NCBI RefSeq assembly: GCF_003121705.1 | Contig: NZ_PYHR01000002.1 | Span: 3,224,001-3,288,000 of the forward strand | Source of the DNA: Serinibacter arcticus | Lineage (GTDB): Bacteria; Actinomycetota; Actinomycetes; Actinomycetales; Beutenbergiaceae | Reading direction: 5' to 3' | DNA length: 64,000 nucleotides | Shown here: in pieces, positions 7,985 through 16,581 of the stretch | How positions within the stretch are numbered: position 1 is the stretch's first letter | How the letters are laid out: each line of letters opens with the position of its first letter | Notes under the pieces: model-generated | The model's database searches: none | The model's input: the letters and a program-made list of their open reading frames with translations, nothing else | What the model was told of the DNA's origin: nothing | Made by a program: the position numbers and the translations under genes

Positions 7985-8443
7985 TCAGGGGCGCTCGAGC
8001 ACCAGCGTGACGCGCTCCGTGAGGTAGCGCCCCAGCGGCACGGCCGGGGCGCCGGCCGTCCACACGAGCCCGACCTCGCCGTCGAGCATCGTCAGCGGCT
8101 CCTCGCCCACGACGACGACGCGCCAGCCGAGGTGCACGACGACGCCCGGCGGGATCCCGCCCCGCCTCGCCTCCTCGCGCAGCCCGGCCCGGCGTCGCGC
8201 CGACTCGGCCGTGTAGCCGCGGGTGCTCTCCGCCTCGGTGCGCACGCTCTCGCCGGGGACGGCGAGGGTGCCGTTCGCCAGCAGCAGCAGTCCTCCCAGT
8301 CGCCAGGCCTCACCGACGGCCTCGATGCGTGCCCCGCGGCCGACGCCGAGGACCCGGCGCGGGATCCGCCGCTCGCCGAGCACCTCGGGGGCGACACCGC
8401 CCGCGCGGAGGCGCCCGACGGCGTCGCGAACCAGCTGCTCCAT
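7985..8443 (-). CDS. Conserved actinobacterial hypothetical protein (152 aa)
   Basis: The product is basic, without membrane spans. Its most conserved-looking parts are EAVGEAWRLGGLLLLANG, RGYTAESARRRAGLREEARRGG and a closing VPLGRYLTERVTLVL strand. Proteins with this layout occur as orphan genes in many actinobacteria and are sometimes labelled glutaminase without evidence; I see no glutaminase catalytic motif and do not assign an activity. No clear ribosome binding site precedes the ATG, but GACGAT seven bases upstream could be a weak -10 for a leaderless mRNA. Confidence 0.65.
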   Translation of the reverse strand: MEQLVRDAVGRLRAGGVAPEVLGERRIPRRVLGVGRGARIEAVGEAWRLGGLLLLANGTLAVPGESVRTEAESTRGYTAESARRRAGLREEARRGGIPPGVVVHLGWRVVVVGEEPLTMLDGEVGLVWTAGAPAVPLGRYLTERVTLVLERP

Positions 8444-8509
8444 GCGGGAGATCGTCGCACGCGGGTCGCCGTCGGCCCCTGCCCGAACCCGAAGGTCGGG
8501 CCCGAACAG

Positions 8510-9238
8510 TCAGGCTCCGACGGCCCTGGCGTACACGACGCGGTTGTCGTCGTGGCGCTGGGTGTCGGTGTCGAACTCGCCGGTGCAGGTGATCAGGCGC
8601 AGCTCGTCGATCGGGATGGCGCCGAACACGCGCGCGGTCGGGTAGTCGTCCTTGGGGACGTCCTCGACCTGGTAGACCTCGTAGTCGTGCACGACGCCGT
8701 CGACGTCTGTGACTTGGACGGCGTCACCGACCTCGAGCTCCGTCAGGCGGAAGAACACGGCCGGGCCGGTCCGCGAGTCGACGTGGCCGGCGATGACGGT
8801 CGGGCCGCGGCCGCCGGGGCGTCCGCCGCCCGTGAACCAGCCGGCGCGGTCCCAGTCCTCCGGCGTCTCCATCGTGCCGTCGTCCTGCAGACCCAGGTCG
8901 ACGAGATCCTCGGTGAGCTCGATGCGCGGGATGGTCACGGTGGCCGGGGCGATCCCCTCACCGATGACGGCCGGTGCGACCTCCGCGGCGGGGGGCTCGG
9001 CCGGGGCGGCCTCGGGGGCCACCGGCTCGACCGGGTCGACCGGCTCGGCCGGCGCCTCGGTCTCCTCGGGCAGCTCCGTCGCCGCCTTGGTGGCGGGGGA
9101 GGTGGGGGTGGCCGAGGACGTCGGGTCCTCGGCCGGGGCTCCGGCGCACGCGACGAGCAGCGCGGCCGCGGTCAGGACGACGGCGACCGCACGGCCCCGA
9201 CGCGCCGGGCGGCGCGTCGGGGCGTGCGGCGTGCTCAT
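8510..9238 (-). CDS. Class F sortase, probable lipoprotein
   Basis: Sortases cleave a C-terminal LPxTG-like signal and attach the protein to the cell wall. The 242-residue product has the catalytic set His152 (VIAGHVDS), Cys218 (LITCTGEFD) and Arg233 (DNRVVYA) in a compact C-terminal domain, as in class F enzymes. The N-terminus has a basic stretch, a hydrophobic core and LLVAC at residues 27-31, which fits a lipobox, then a long Ala/Pro/Glu-rich linker to about residue 90. It would therefore be a lipid-anchored extracytoplasmic enzyme. The gene overlaps the upstream CHRD gene by ATGA, so the two are translationally coupled and the CHRD protein is the obvious substrate. Confidence 0.92.
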   Translation of the reverse strand: MSTPHAPTRRPARRGRAVAVVLTAAALLVACAGAPAEDPTSSATPTSPATKAATELPEETEAPAEPVDPVEPVAPEAAPAEPPAAEVAPAVIGEGIAPATVTIPRIELTEDLVDLGLQDDGTMETPEDWDRAGWFTGGGRPGGRGPTVIAGHVDSRTGPAVFFRLTELEVGDAVQVTDVDGVVHDYEVYQVEDVPKDDYPTARVFGAIPIDELRLITCTGEFDTDTQRHDDNRVVYARAVGA

Positions 9239-9960
9239 GCCCGGGTCGAGCGGACGCGGTGGGCGGCGAAGCCCGCCGCGGCGACCGCGAGGACGCCCGC
9301 GCCGACGAACGGCAGGACCGGCGTGCCCTGCTGGGACGCGCCGCCGCCACCGGTCTCGAGACCGCCGACGGGGATCTGGGTCAGCTGACCGCGCACGACG
9401 CCGGCCGGGAAGTCGACCGTGTGGGAGTCGCCCGTGAAGCCGGCCGGGTTGGCCTCGATCTGCGCGAGCGTGAAGCCCTCGCCGGTGTCGGCGCCCGCGT
9501 CGCTGGTGACGCCGGTGGTGAAGGGACCCTGCATGCAGCCGGAGCTGGTGCGCGGCCCGTCACCGACGGGGGCCGGGTTCGGGAACGCCAGACGCGGCGG
9601 TCCGGGCTGGCCGATGGCGGCCTCGTGGATGTGCGTCGCCGTGCGCGCGGGGCTCTGGTAGTCGCCCGTGACGCCGGTGAGCGTGATGTCGTAGCAGATG
9701 ATGTCGAGGTCGGAGTTGATGCGGAAGGTGAACTCGCCCATCGCGCCCTCCTCGCCCGGGACGGCCACGCCGTCGTTGTTGATGACGGCGCCGGGGGTCG
9801 CCATCACGGTGAACGCGCTGGTGAAGGAGTCGGGCTCGGCGACCTCGGTGTCGGCGGAGGCGGGCGCGGCGACCATGGCCAGCCCGAGGGCGGCGACGCC
9901 GGCAGCACCGGCGAGGGCGGTGCGGCGACGGGTCTGACGGCGGGAGGACATCTCGGTCAT
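9235..9960 (-). CDS. Secreted CHRD-domain protein with LPFVG sorting signal
   Basis: The 241-residue protein has a Sec signal peptide (basic RRQTRRR, hydrophobic core, ASA cleavage near 36) and a CHRD (chordin-like) domain, recognised by FTFRINSDLDIICYDITLTG and TATHIHEAAIGQPGPP with the HIHE motif. The C-terminus has LPFVG at 216-220, a hydrophobic segment and the basic tail RVRSTRA, i.e. a cell-wall sorting signal with Val in place of Thr. GGAAGG eight bases before the ATG sets the start. It is the first gene of a two-gene unit with the sortase and is likely driven by the divergent ECF-type promoter. The ligand of the CHRD domain is unknown. Confidence 0.88.
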   Translation of the reverse strand: MTEMSSRRQTRRRTALAGAAGVAALGLAMVAAPASADTEVAEPDSFTSAFTVMATPGAVINNDGVAVPGEEGAMGEFTFRINSDLDIICYDITLTGVTGDYQSPARTATHIHEAAIGQPGPPRLAFPNPAPVGDGPRTSSGCMQGPFTTGVTSDAGADTGEGFTLAQIEANPAGFTGDSHTVDFPAGVVRGQLTQIPVGGLETGGGGASQQGTPVLPFVGAGVLAVAAAGFAAHRVRSTRA

Positions 9961-10011
9961 GGTTCGTACCTTCCGTGGGGGGCGGGGCGGGTACCCCGTC
10001 TGTCTCCAGGA

Positions 10012-10110
10012 GTTACGTGGCTCACACGGCCCGCGTTCACGCCGTCGTGAAGAAATTTTCGGAGCGACGAAATTTTCTGCTCGTGAACGCCGGCGGGGGT
10101 GAGGACGTAC
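10012..10110. promoter_or_regulatory. Symmetric bidirectional ECF-type promoter
   Basis: A perfect inverted repeat, GCGTTCACG at 10033-10041 and CGTGAACGC at 10082-10090, gives an outward-facing TGAAC -35 box in each direction. On the plus strand TGAAC (10084-10088) is followed after 17 bases by CGTAC (10106). On the minus strand TGAAC (10039-10035) is followed after 17 bases by CGTAAC (10017-10012). Between them two GAAATTTTC copies (10052-10060, 10069-10077) form an AT-rich island. ECF sigma factors typically use -35 (G/T)GAAC and -10 CGTC/CGTA boxes, so the adjacent sigma gene probably drives both operons. Confidence 0.65.
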
Positions 10111-10192
10111 CCCCTCGTGACGGCTCCTTCGCGACGACGCCTTCGTCGCGACGACGGGCCGCGGGCACCGATAGCGGCGGGAGGGGAGGAGC

Positions 10193-10866
10193 ATGCCTAC
10201 GATGACGGTCCTGGACCGCCCACCACCGACGGGGAGCGTGATCACGCTGACCGGCCTGCACGACCCCCGGCCCCGGCCGCGGACGGTTCCCGCACCCCCG
10301 GGCGGCACGCGGCCCCGATCCCGCACGACGTGGACCCGACGGCGTTCGACGTCGCCGACGCCTACGACCGGTTCGGCGGTGAGCTCTTCGGGTTCTCCCT
10401 GAACGCGGTCCGCGACCGCGGAGCCGCCGAGGAGGTCGTGCAGGAAACCTTCCTGCGCGCGTGGCGCGCCCGCGAGCGCTTCGACGCGACGCGCGGCGGC
10501 GTCCGGACCTGGCTGTACGCGATCGCCCGCAACGTGGTGGCCGACAGCTTCCGACGCGGCGCACGGACGCCGGAGCCGGTGGACCTCGACCGGCTCCCGG
10601 AGCGGGCGGCCCCCGCGGACGACCCGGTCGAGCGGCTGGCGATGGTCGAGGCGCTCGCGACGCTCAGCCAGGAGCACCGGCAGGCCGTCGTGGCCATCCA
10701 CGTCCTCGGGCTGGGCTACGCCGAGCTCGCCGACTCGCTCGGGGTGCCGGTGGCCACGCTCCGCACCCGCACGTACTACGGCCTCAGGGCCCTCCGGCGT
10801 CACCTGGAGAGCCAGCGGGAGACCGGATCGACGACGACATCGACGCACGGGGAGGTGGCGGGATGA
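10193..10866 (+). CDS. ECF RNA polymerase sigma factor (one apparent frameshift near the N-terminus)
   Basis: Region 2 (YDRFGGELFGFSLNAVRDRG, EEVVQETFLRAWRARERFD, WLYAIARNVVADSFRR) and region 4 (LSQEHRQAVVAIHVLGLGYAELADSLGVPVATLRTRTYYGL) are complete, placing it with SigK/SigM-like ECF factors. The best start is the ATG at 10193 behind GGAGGGGAGGAGC, but that frame leaves the sigma frame after about 40 codons; one base missing between roughly 10260 and 10330 would join them. An alternative in-frame GTG at 10330 lacks a ribosome binding site. The stop overlaps the anti-sigma start by ATGA. It probably activates its own operon and the CHRD/sortase genes. Confidence 0.88.
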
Positions 10867-11615
10867 CCCCGCAGGAGGAGCAGCGGGCCGGGCTCATCGC
10901 CGGCGCGCTCGCGGACGACCTCGACGCGACCGAGCGGGACGAGCTGGCCGCGCTGATGGCCGCCGACCCCACGGTCGCGGCCGAGATCGCGGAGCTCGGC
11001 GGCACGGTCGCCGGGCTGCGGCGAGACATCCCCACCTGGGACGACGAGCCGCCGTCGCCCGAGCTGCGCGAGCGCGTGCTCGAGGCCGTGGCGCACGAGG
11101 AGTCGGCTGTGACGTCGGAGGTGCGGTTCGAGCCCGCCCCGCTGACGACGACGCCCCGCACGCCGTCGCGAGCCGTCCGTTCCGTGTGGGTGCCGGCCGC
11201 CTGCTTCGCGGCCGGCGTCGCCGTCGCGCTCGGCGGCGTGATGGCCACGCAGGAGCGTCCGGCCGGTGCGCCCGTCGGCCCGCCCGGGACGCTGGGCGCG
11301 GAGGAGGACGTCAGCTTCAGCGACCCCGCCGACGGCGTCCGGATCGACGGCGTGCTGGTCGCCCACACCTGGGGCACCGAGACCGTGCTGGAGATCGACG
11401 GCCTCCCGGCGGGCGAGGGCTACGTCGTCGTGCTGGTCGGTGAGGACGGCCAGGAGTACGACTCCGGCACCTTCCTCGGCAGCGACGTCGTGATCGACTG
11501 CCGGATGAACGCCGCCGTGATGCGGGCCGACGTCGAGCGGCTGGAGATCCGGTCGGACGACGGCGCCCTGGTCACCGCGGCCTCGCTCCCCGAGGCCGTG
11601 GACGACGGGGCCTGA
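10863..11615 (+). CDS. Anti-sigma factor, RskA-like
   Basis: The 250-residue membrane protein has a cytoplasmic N-terminal sigma-binding region (LIAGALADDLDATERDELAALMAADPTVAAEIAEL, the ASD-like helices), one transmembrane helix near residue 115 (VWVPAACFAAGVAVALGGVM), and an extracytoplasmic RskA-type beta domain (GVLVAHTWGTETVLEIDGLPAGEGYVVVLV). GGGGAGG precedes the ATG, which overlaps the sigma stop codon. It would hold the sigma factor at the membrane until an envelope signal triggers regulated proteolysis. The signal could relate to the cell wall, given the sortase operon next door. Confidence 0.88.
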   Translation: MTPQEEQRAGLIAGALADDLDATERDELAALMAADPTVAAEIAELGGTVAGLRRDIPTWDDEPPSPELRERVLEAVAHEESAVTSEVRFEPAPLTTTPRTPSRAVRSVWVPAACFAAGVAVALGGVMATQERPAGAPVGPPGTLGAEEDVSFSDPADGVRIDGVLVAHTWGTETVLEIDGLPAGEGYVVVLVGEDGQEYDSGTFLGSDVVIDCRMNAAVMRADVERLEIRSDDGALVTAASLPEAVDDGA

Positions 11616-11623
11616 CGCCCGAC

Positions 11624-12046
11624 CTACCGGCCCGGCGCAGGGGCCGGCGGCACGAGCGCCAGCAGGTGGTCGGCCGTCAGCGGGGCGAGCGGCAGCGCGC
11701 GGGCGTCCGCGACGCTCGCCCAGACCGCCTCGGCGATCTCGGCGGCCGGCGCGACGGCGTCGACCTCCGCCGGCGTGAGCAGCAGCGCGTAGGAGTGACC
11801 CAGCACGTGGTGGTCGGCCTCGTTGGCCGCGTCGGCCGTGAAGCTGCCGAGGGGCTCGAGCCGCTCGGGCGCGACGGCGATCCCCAGCTCCTCGGCGACC
11901 TCGCGCACGAGGGCGGCGTCCGGCGCCTCCCCGGGGTCGAGCTTGCCGCCCGGCTGCATGAACGCCGTCGTCCCCCGCTTGCGCACGAGGAGGAGGCGCC
12001 CGGCGCCGTCGTGGAGCAGTCCTGCTGCGACGACGATCGTCGGCAC
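11624..12046 (-). CDS. NUDIX hydrolase
   Basis: The 140-residue protein contains a perfect Nudix box at residues 34-56 (Gx5Ex7REVAEELGI), which binds divalent metal and hydrolyses nucleoside diphosphate derivatives. The size and the FMQPGGKLDPGE start of the box fit the small MutT-like, 8-oxo-dGTP or NDP-sugar pyrophosphohydrolases; the substrate cannot be fixed from sequence. The GTG start lies four bases after the stop of the LppM-like gene, so the two form one transcription unit with coupled translation. It converges on the anti-sigma gene with only eight bases between stops. Confidence 0.88.
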   Translation of the reverse strand: MPTIVVAAGLLHDGAGRLLLVRKRGTTAFMQPGGKLDPGEAPDAALVREVAEELGIAVAPERLEPLGSFTADAANEADHHVLGHSYALLLTPAEVDAVAPAAEIAEAVWASVADARALPLAPLTADHLLALVPPAPAPGR

Positions 12047-12050
12047 GCGC

Positions 12051-12761
12051 TCAGCCGTCGTGGCGGCTGCGGACCGCGACGGTGATGAGGCCGGCGATCG
12101 CCAGCACCACCACGCCGCCGACGCCGTAGACGAGCGCCTTCCAGATCCAGTCGGGGAACGCCGAGGAGGTGGCCGAGGCGGTGGCGTCGAGCGTCACGGG
12201 GACGTCGTAGGTCGTCTGCCACGTGACGGTCCGGCCGTCCACGACGGCGAGGTCCTCCGAGCCGCGCACGTCCTCCACGTTGCCGGGGAAGGTCAGCGAG
12301 AGGCTCACGCTCGACTCGGCGGCGCCCGCCGGTCGCTCGCCCTCGACGGCCGGGATCGGCGTCTCGGGCTGGGCCGCGGGGTCGATGGTTCCGGCCACGA
12401 CGAAGTCGTCGCCGTCGCGCGTGACCAGCGGCGTCGTGCCGAGGAGCACCCACGCGATCGGGACGCCGTCGAGCGACAGCTCGGTGCCGTACCAGCCGGG
12501 CTCCGGCGTCACGGCCGAGGCGGTCACGCCCGGCAGGTCCCGCAGGCCCGGGAGGGCGCGGCTCTCGATCAGGGTGACCTGGTCGGCGACCGCCTGACGC
12601 GAGGCGTCGCTGTCGTCGGCGAGGGGGGCGACGATCTGGATCGTGCCGGTGATCGTGTCGTCCCTGGCGACCTCGAGGTCCGCCTCGGTGCGGACGCATC
12701 CGGTCAGGGTGAGCAGCGCCAGCGCGCCCGCGACGACAGCCTGCTTCCAACGCCTGTGCAT
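12051..12761 (-). CDS. LppM-like lipoprotein with C-terminal membrane helix
   Basis: The 236-residue product has a short basic N-terminus, hydrophobic core and LTGC lipobox, so it is a lipoprotein. The body (VRTEADLEVARDDTITGTIQIVAPL...VTASAVTPEPGWYGTELSLDGVPI) matches the LppM/DUF3153 domain, and a single C-terminal helix near residues 205-225 with a basic tail gives a second membrane anchor. Mycobacterial LppM is an envelope protein linked to phagosome interaction; here a role in envelope homeostasis is inferred. An upstream in-frame GTG would add six residues. It is cotranscribed with the Nudix gene. Confidence 0.78.
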   Translation of the reverse strand: MHRRWKQAVVAGALALLTLTGCVRTEADLEVARDDTITGTIQIVAPLADDSDASRQAVADQVTLIESRALPGLRDLPGVTASAVTPEPGWYGTELSLDGVPIAWVLLGTTPLVTRDGDDFVVAGTIDPAAQPETPIPAVEGERPAGAAESSVSLSLTFPGNVEDVRGSEDLAVVDGRTVTWQTTYDVPVTLDATASATSSAFPDWIWKALVYGVGGVVVLAIAGLITVAVRSRHDG

Positions 12762-12838
12762 GGGGTGATCGTGGCACACCGTTTGCCTCCCGGCCCAATG
12801 GCGCCGCGATGAGAGCGGCGACGAGCGCGCCGGCCAGG

Positions 12839-12859
12839 GTTGAGCGGAATAGACTCAAC
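12839..12859 (+). promoter_or_regulatory. HAIR operator (HspR site) upstream of clpB
   Basis: GTTGAGC, seven bases, then ACTCAAC matches the HAIR consensus CTTGAGT-N7-ACTCAAG in spacing and in 11 of 14 half-site positions. HspR represses dnaK and clpB operons in actinobacteria. The site lies 50 bases before the clpB start. Confidence 0.85.
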
Positions 12860-12910
12860 TTCGTCCGACGTTGACCCTGGCAGAAGAGTTCTCTACGACG
12901 GAGGAGAGTC

Positions 12911-15553
12911 GTGAACGACAAGCTGACCACCAAGTCGCAGGAGGCGATCGCCTCCGCGCTGCAGGCCGCGACGGCGGCCGGCAACCCCCACCTCGAGCCG
13001 ACCCACCTGCTGGCCGCGCTGCTCGGGCAGGCGGACGGCATCGCCGTCGCGCTCCTGACGGCCGACGGCGTGGACGTCCCGGCGCTCGTGCAGCGGGCCG
13101 GTGGCGTGATCGCCGCGCTGCCCAGCGCGAGCGGGGCGACGGCGAGCCAGCCGCAGGCGTCGCGCCAGCTGCTCGGCGTGCTCACCCAGGCCGGCGAGGA
13201 GGCGCGGGCGCTCGGCGACGACTACGTCTCGACCGAGCACCTGCTGCTCGCGCTCGCGGCCGACCAGGGCAGCGCCGGGGAGATCCTGCGCGCCGCCGGC
13301 GGGTCGCGCGAGGCACTCGTCGCCGCGCTGCCGGGCGTGCGCCGGGGACGCGTCACCTCGCCCGATCCCGAGGGCACGTTCCAGGCGCTGGAGAAGTACG
13401 GCCAGGACCTCACCGCGCGGGCCCGCGAGGGCCGCATCGACCCCGTCATCGGGCGCGACTCCGAGATCCGGCGCGTGGTCCAGGTGCTGAGCCGTCGCAC
13501 CAAGAACAACCCGGTGCTGATCGGCGAGCCCGGTGTCGGCAAGACGGCCGTCGTCGAGGGCCTCGCGCAGCGGATGGTGGACGGCGACGTCCCCGAGTCC
13601 CTGCGCGGCAAGCGCCTCATCTCGCTCGACCTCGGCTCGATGATCGCGGGCGCCAAGTACCGCGGCGAGTTCGAGGAGCGGCTCAAGGCCGTCCTCGAGG
13701 AGATCCGCGGGAGCGACGGCGAGGTCGTCACGTTCATCGACGAGCTGCACACCGTGGTGGGGGCCGGCGCGAGCGAGGGCGCGATGGACGCGTCCAACAT
13801 GCTCAAGCCGATGCTCGCGCGCGGCGAGCTCCGCATGATCGGCGCGACGACGCTCGACGAGTTCCGCGAGAACATCGAGAAGGACCCCGCGCTGGAGCGC
13901 CGGTTCCAGCAGGTGTTCGTGGGGGAGCCGACGGTCGAGGACACCGTGGCGATCCTGCGCGGCATCGCGCCGCGGTACGAGGCGCACCACAAGGTGACGA
14001 TCTCCGACGGCGCCCTCGTCGCCGCCGCGACGCTGTCCGACCGCTACATCACGGGGCGTCAGCTGCCCGACAAGGCCATCGACCTCGTGGACGAGGCGGC
14101 CTCCCGGCTGCGCATGGAGCTCGACTCCTCGCCCGTCGAGGTCGACGTGCTGCGCCGCGCCGTCGACCGGCTGCGGATGGAGGAGGCCTACCTCGCCGAC
14201 GGCGGCTCCGACGACGACGCCACGACCGAGCGCCTGGAGAAGCTGCGCCGCGACCTCGCCGACCGCTCCGAGGAGCTCGCCGCGCTCACGGCGCGGTGGG
14301 AGGCCGAGAAGGCCGGCCACAACCGCGTGGGCGACCTGCGCGTCCGGCTGGACGAGCTCACGACCGAGTTCGAGAAGGCGATGCGCGAGGGCGACTACGA
14401 GCGCGCCGGGCGGCTGAAGAACGGCGAGATCCCGACGATCGAGCGAGAGATCGCCGCGGCCGAGGCCGAGGAGGACGACGCCGTCGAGGTCGCCGGGGAC
14501 CCGGGGATGCCGCCGATGATCGCCGACAAGGTCGGCACCGACGAGATCGCCGAGGTCGTGGCGATGTGGACCGGCATCCCCGCCGGCCGCCTGCTCGAGG
14601 GCGAGACCGCCAAGCTGCTGCGGATGGAGGACGTGCTCGGCGAGCGGCTCATCGGACAGCGCGACGCCGTCGCGGCCGTCTCCGACGCCGTGCGGCGCTC
14701 GCGGGCCGGCGTCGCCGACCCCGACCGTCCGACGGGCTCGTTCCTGTTCCTCGGCCCGACCGGCGTCGGCAAGACCGAGCTCGCCAAGGCGCTCGCGGAC
14801 TTCCTGTTCGACGACGAGCGCGCCATGGTGCGCATCGACATGTCGGAGTACTCCGAGAAGCACGCCGTCGCGCGGCTGGTCGGGGCGCCCCCGGGCTACG
14901 TCGGCTACGAGGAGGGCGGCCAGCTCACCGAGGCCGTCCGCCGCCGGCCGTACTCGGTCGTGCTGCTCGACGAGGTCGAGAAGGCTCACCCCGAGGTCTT
15001 CGACATCCTGCTCCAGGTGCTCGACGACGGTCGGCTCACCGACGGCCAGGGCCGCACGGTCGACTTCCGCAACGTCATCCTCGTGCTCACCTCGAACCTC
15101 GGTTCGCAGGCGCTCGTGGACCCGACGCTGGACGAGGCCGCCAAGCGCTCCTTCGTCATGGACACCGTGCGGGCGAGCTTCAAGCCGGAGTTCCTCAACC
15201 GGCTCGACGACGTCGTCATCTTCGACGCCCTCTCGCTCGAGGAGCTCGGCTCGATCGTCGACCTGCAGATCGACCGGCTCGGCGCCCGCCTGGCCGACCG
15301 CCGGCTCCGGCTCGACGTCTCCGCCGGCGCCCGCGAGTGGCTGGCGATCGAGGGTTTCGACCCGGCCTACGGTGCGCGGCCGCTGCGCCGCCTCGTGCAG
15401 CGCGAGATCGGCGACCGGCTCGCCCGGATGCTGCTCGGCGGCGAGGTGCGCGACGGCGACACGGTCGTCGTCGACCTGGGTGGCGGCGAGGGGAGCGGGA
15501 GCGACGGGCGGGGCGACGGGCGTACGGGACTCACGCTCGCCGTCGCGCGCTGA
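12911..15553 (+). CDS. clpB: ATP-dependent chaperone ClpB
   Basis: The 880-residue protein is a class 1 AAA+ disaggregase that threads aggregated proteins with DnaK/DnaJ/GrpE. It shows the Clp N domain (residues 1-150), the first AAA module with Walker A GEPGVGKT near 204 and Walker B VTFIDELH, the coiled-coil middle domain around 400-520, and the second AAA module with GPTGVGKT near 615 and [11 protein letters not shown]. The GTG start follows GGAGGAGA. A Gly/Ser-rich tail ([16 protein letters not shown]) is added at the C-terminus. There is no ClpP-binding IGF/L loop, as expected for ClpB. Regulation by HspR is indicated by the upstream HAIR element. Confidence 0.97.
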   Translation: MNDKLTTKSQEAIASALQAATAAGNPHLEPTHLLAALLGQADGIAVALLTADGVDVPALVQRAGGVIAALPSASGATASQPQASRQLLGVLTQAGEEARALGDDYVSTEHLLLALAADQGSAGEILRAAGGSREALVAALPGVRRGRVTSPDPEGTFQALEKYGQDLTARAREGRIDPVIGRDSEIRRVVQVLSRRTKNNPVLIGEPGVGKTAVVEGLAQRMVDGDVPESLRGKRLISLDLGSMIAGAKYRGEFEERLKAVLEEIRGSDGEVVTFIDELHTVVGAGASEGAMDASNMLKPMLARGELRMIGATTLDEFRENIEKDPALERRFQQVFVGEPTVEDTVAILRGIAPRYEAHHKVTISDGALVAAATLSDRYITGRQLPDKAIDLVDEAASRLRMELDSSPVEVDVLRRAVDRLRMEEAYLADGGSDDDATTERLEKLRRDLADRSEELAALTARWEAEKAGHNRVGDLRVRLDELTTEFEKAMREGDYERAGRLKNGEIPTIEREIAAAEAEEDDAVEVAGDPGMPPMIADKVGTDEIAEVVAMWTGIPAGRLLEGETAKLLRMEDVLGERLIGQRDAVAAVSDAVRRSRAGVADPDRPTGSFLFLGPTGVGKTELAKALADFLFDDERAMVRIDMSEYSEKHAVARLVGAPPGYVGYEEGGQLTEAVRRRPYSVVLLDEVEKAHPEVFDILLQVLDDGRLTDGQGRTVDFRNVILVLTSNLGSQALVDPTLDEAAKRSFVMDTVRASFKPEFLNRLDDVVIFDALSLEELGSIVDLQIDRLGARLADRRLRLDVSAGAREWLAIEGFDPAYGARPLRRLVQREIGDRLARMLLGGEVRDGDTVVVDLGGGEGSGSDGRGDGRTGLTLAVAR

Positions 15554-15593
15554 CGCGAGGCCTCGCGGGGCTCTCGCGAGGAGCGGGACGAAC

Positions 15594-15637
15594 GACGGCG
15601 CGGGCCGGGGAGATCGCTCTCCCCGGCCCGCGCCGTC
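15594..15637. terminator. Bidirectional hairpin terminator
   Basis: A perfect 19-bp stem (15594-15612 with 15619-15637) encloses a six-base loop between the convergent clpB and LppX-like genes. Confidence 0.8.
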
Positions 15638-15664
15638 GTGCTGCTGCTGCTGCCGGTGGGCAGG

Positions 15665-16495
15665 TCAGCCCATGTCGGGCATCTCGGTGATCTGGTCGGC
15701 CGGCGGGGCCGTGATCTCGACGGGCTCACCGAACGAGGTGAACGTCATCGAGGTGTTCACGGTCATGCCGCTCGCCTCGACCTCGTTGACCATCTTGACC
15801 GTGCGGCCCTCCTCGTCGAGCCAGAGGTCGTAGGTGAGGGTCGCCGGCAGGCCGGCGGCCGCGGCGGCCTCCATCGTCGAGGTGTCGACGGTGACGACGT
15901 AGTGGGTCGCCGGGCTGCCCTCGACGTCCTCGGAGCCGAGCTCCTCGACCGAGGTGATCGACTGCTGGAACGCGCGGAGCTGCTGCAGCGGGTCGGTGTT
16001 GGCTGGGACGCCCATGCCCTCCATGGCGGCCGGGTCGATCCGCATCCAACCGCCGCCGGCGGCGCCCATGGAGACGTACTGCTCGCCGTCCACGATGAGG
16101 CTCGTGACGGTGCCGGCGCCCGGCACCTCCATGTCCATCGTGAGGTTCGGCGGCTGCGTGGTGTTGTCCATCGCGCCCGTGGCGGTCATGGTCGTCCCCG
16201 CGGAGACGATGTCCATCGTGAAGGTCGCGGTCGTCATCATCTTCTCGATGCCGCCGGCGTAGCGGTCCACGAACTGGGCCGTGACGGCGTCGCCCGAGGG
16301 TGCCTCGGACGTCGCGTCGTCGGAGGCGGTCTCGGAGGCGGACTCCGTCGGCTCGGAGGTCGCGCTGCTGGTGGTCTCCGAGGCGCTGGGGCTCTCGGTG
16401 GAGTCGTCGCCACCGCCGCCGCAGGCGGCGAGCGTGAGGGCGAGAGCGGTCGTCATGATGGCGGCCTTGAAGGCGCGGTTCCTGGTGGTCGTCAT
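15665..16495 (-). CDS. LppX/LprAFG-like lipoprotein
   Basis: The 276-residue product has a lipobox LAAC near residue 25 followed by a Ser/Thr/Glu-rich linker to about residue 65. The remainder (AGGIEKMMTTATFTMDIV, MDMEVPGAGTVTSLIVDGEQYVSMG, YDLWLDEEGRTVKMVNEVEA) has the alternating strands of the LppX_LprAFG fold. That fold forms a half-barrel that carries acylated lipids across the mycobacterial periplasm. An LprG-type partner transporter is not adjacent, so the cargo is unknown. TAGAGT six bases before the ATG points to a leaderless transcript. Confidence 0.8.
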   Translation of the reverse strand: MTTTRNRAFKAAIMTTALALTLAACGGGGDDSTESPSASETTSSATSEPTESASETASDDATSEAPSGDAVTAQFVDRYAGGIEKMMTTATFTMDIVSAGTTMTATGAMDNTTQPPNLTMDMEVPGAGTVTSLIVDGEQYVSMGAAGGGWMRIDPAAMEGMGVPANTDPLQQLRAFQQSITSVEELGSEDVEGSPATHYVVTVDTSTMEAAAAAGLPATLTYDLWLDEEGRTVKMVNEVEASGMTVNTSMTFTSFGEPVEITAPPADQITEMPDMG

Positions 16496-16501
16496 AGCTC
16501 G

Positions 16502-16507
16502 ACTCTA
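16502..16507 (-). promoter_or_regulatory. -10 element for leaderless LppX-like mRNA
   Basis: TAGAGT, six bases from the ATG at 16495. Confidence 0.5.
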
Positions 16508-16569
16508 GTTGCGGGGCCGCCGGAGCGGGGTTCGGAGTCGTGGGCGAGGCGGGTGTCACAGCTCGTCGT

Positions 16570-16575
16570 TAGGTT
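16570..16575 (+). promoter_or_regulatory. -10 element for leaderless LLM oxidoreductase mRNA
   Basis: TAGGTT, six bases from the ATG at 16582. The intervening GGAGCC could also be read as a very close ribosome binding site. Confidence 0.45.
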
Positions 16576-16581
16576 GGAGCC

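Noticed and set aside
12871-12899. TTGACC-N17-TACGAC as the clpB promoter
   Set aside because: The spacing is good, but transcription would start inside the ribosome binding site just before the GTG; kept only as a possibility, with the HAIR element the firmer call.
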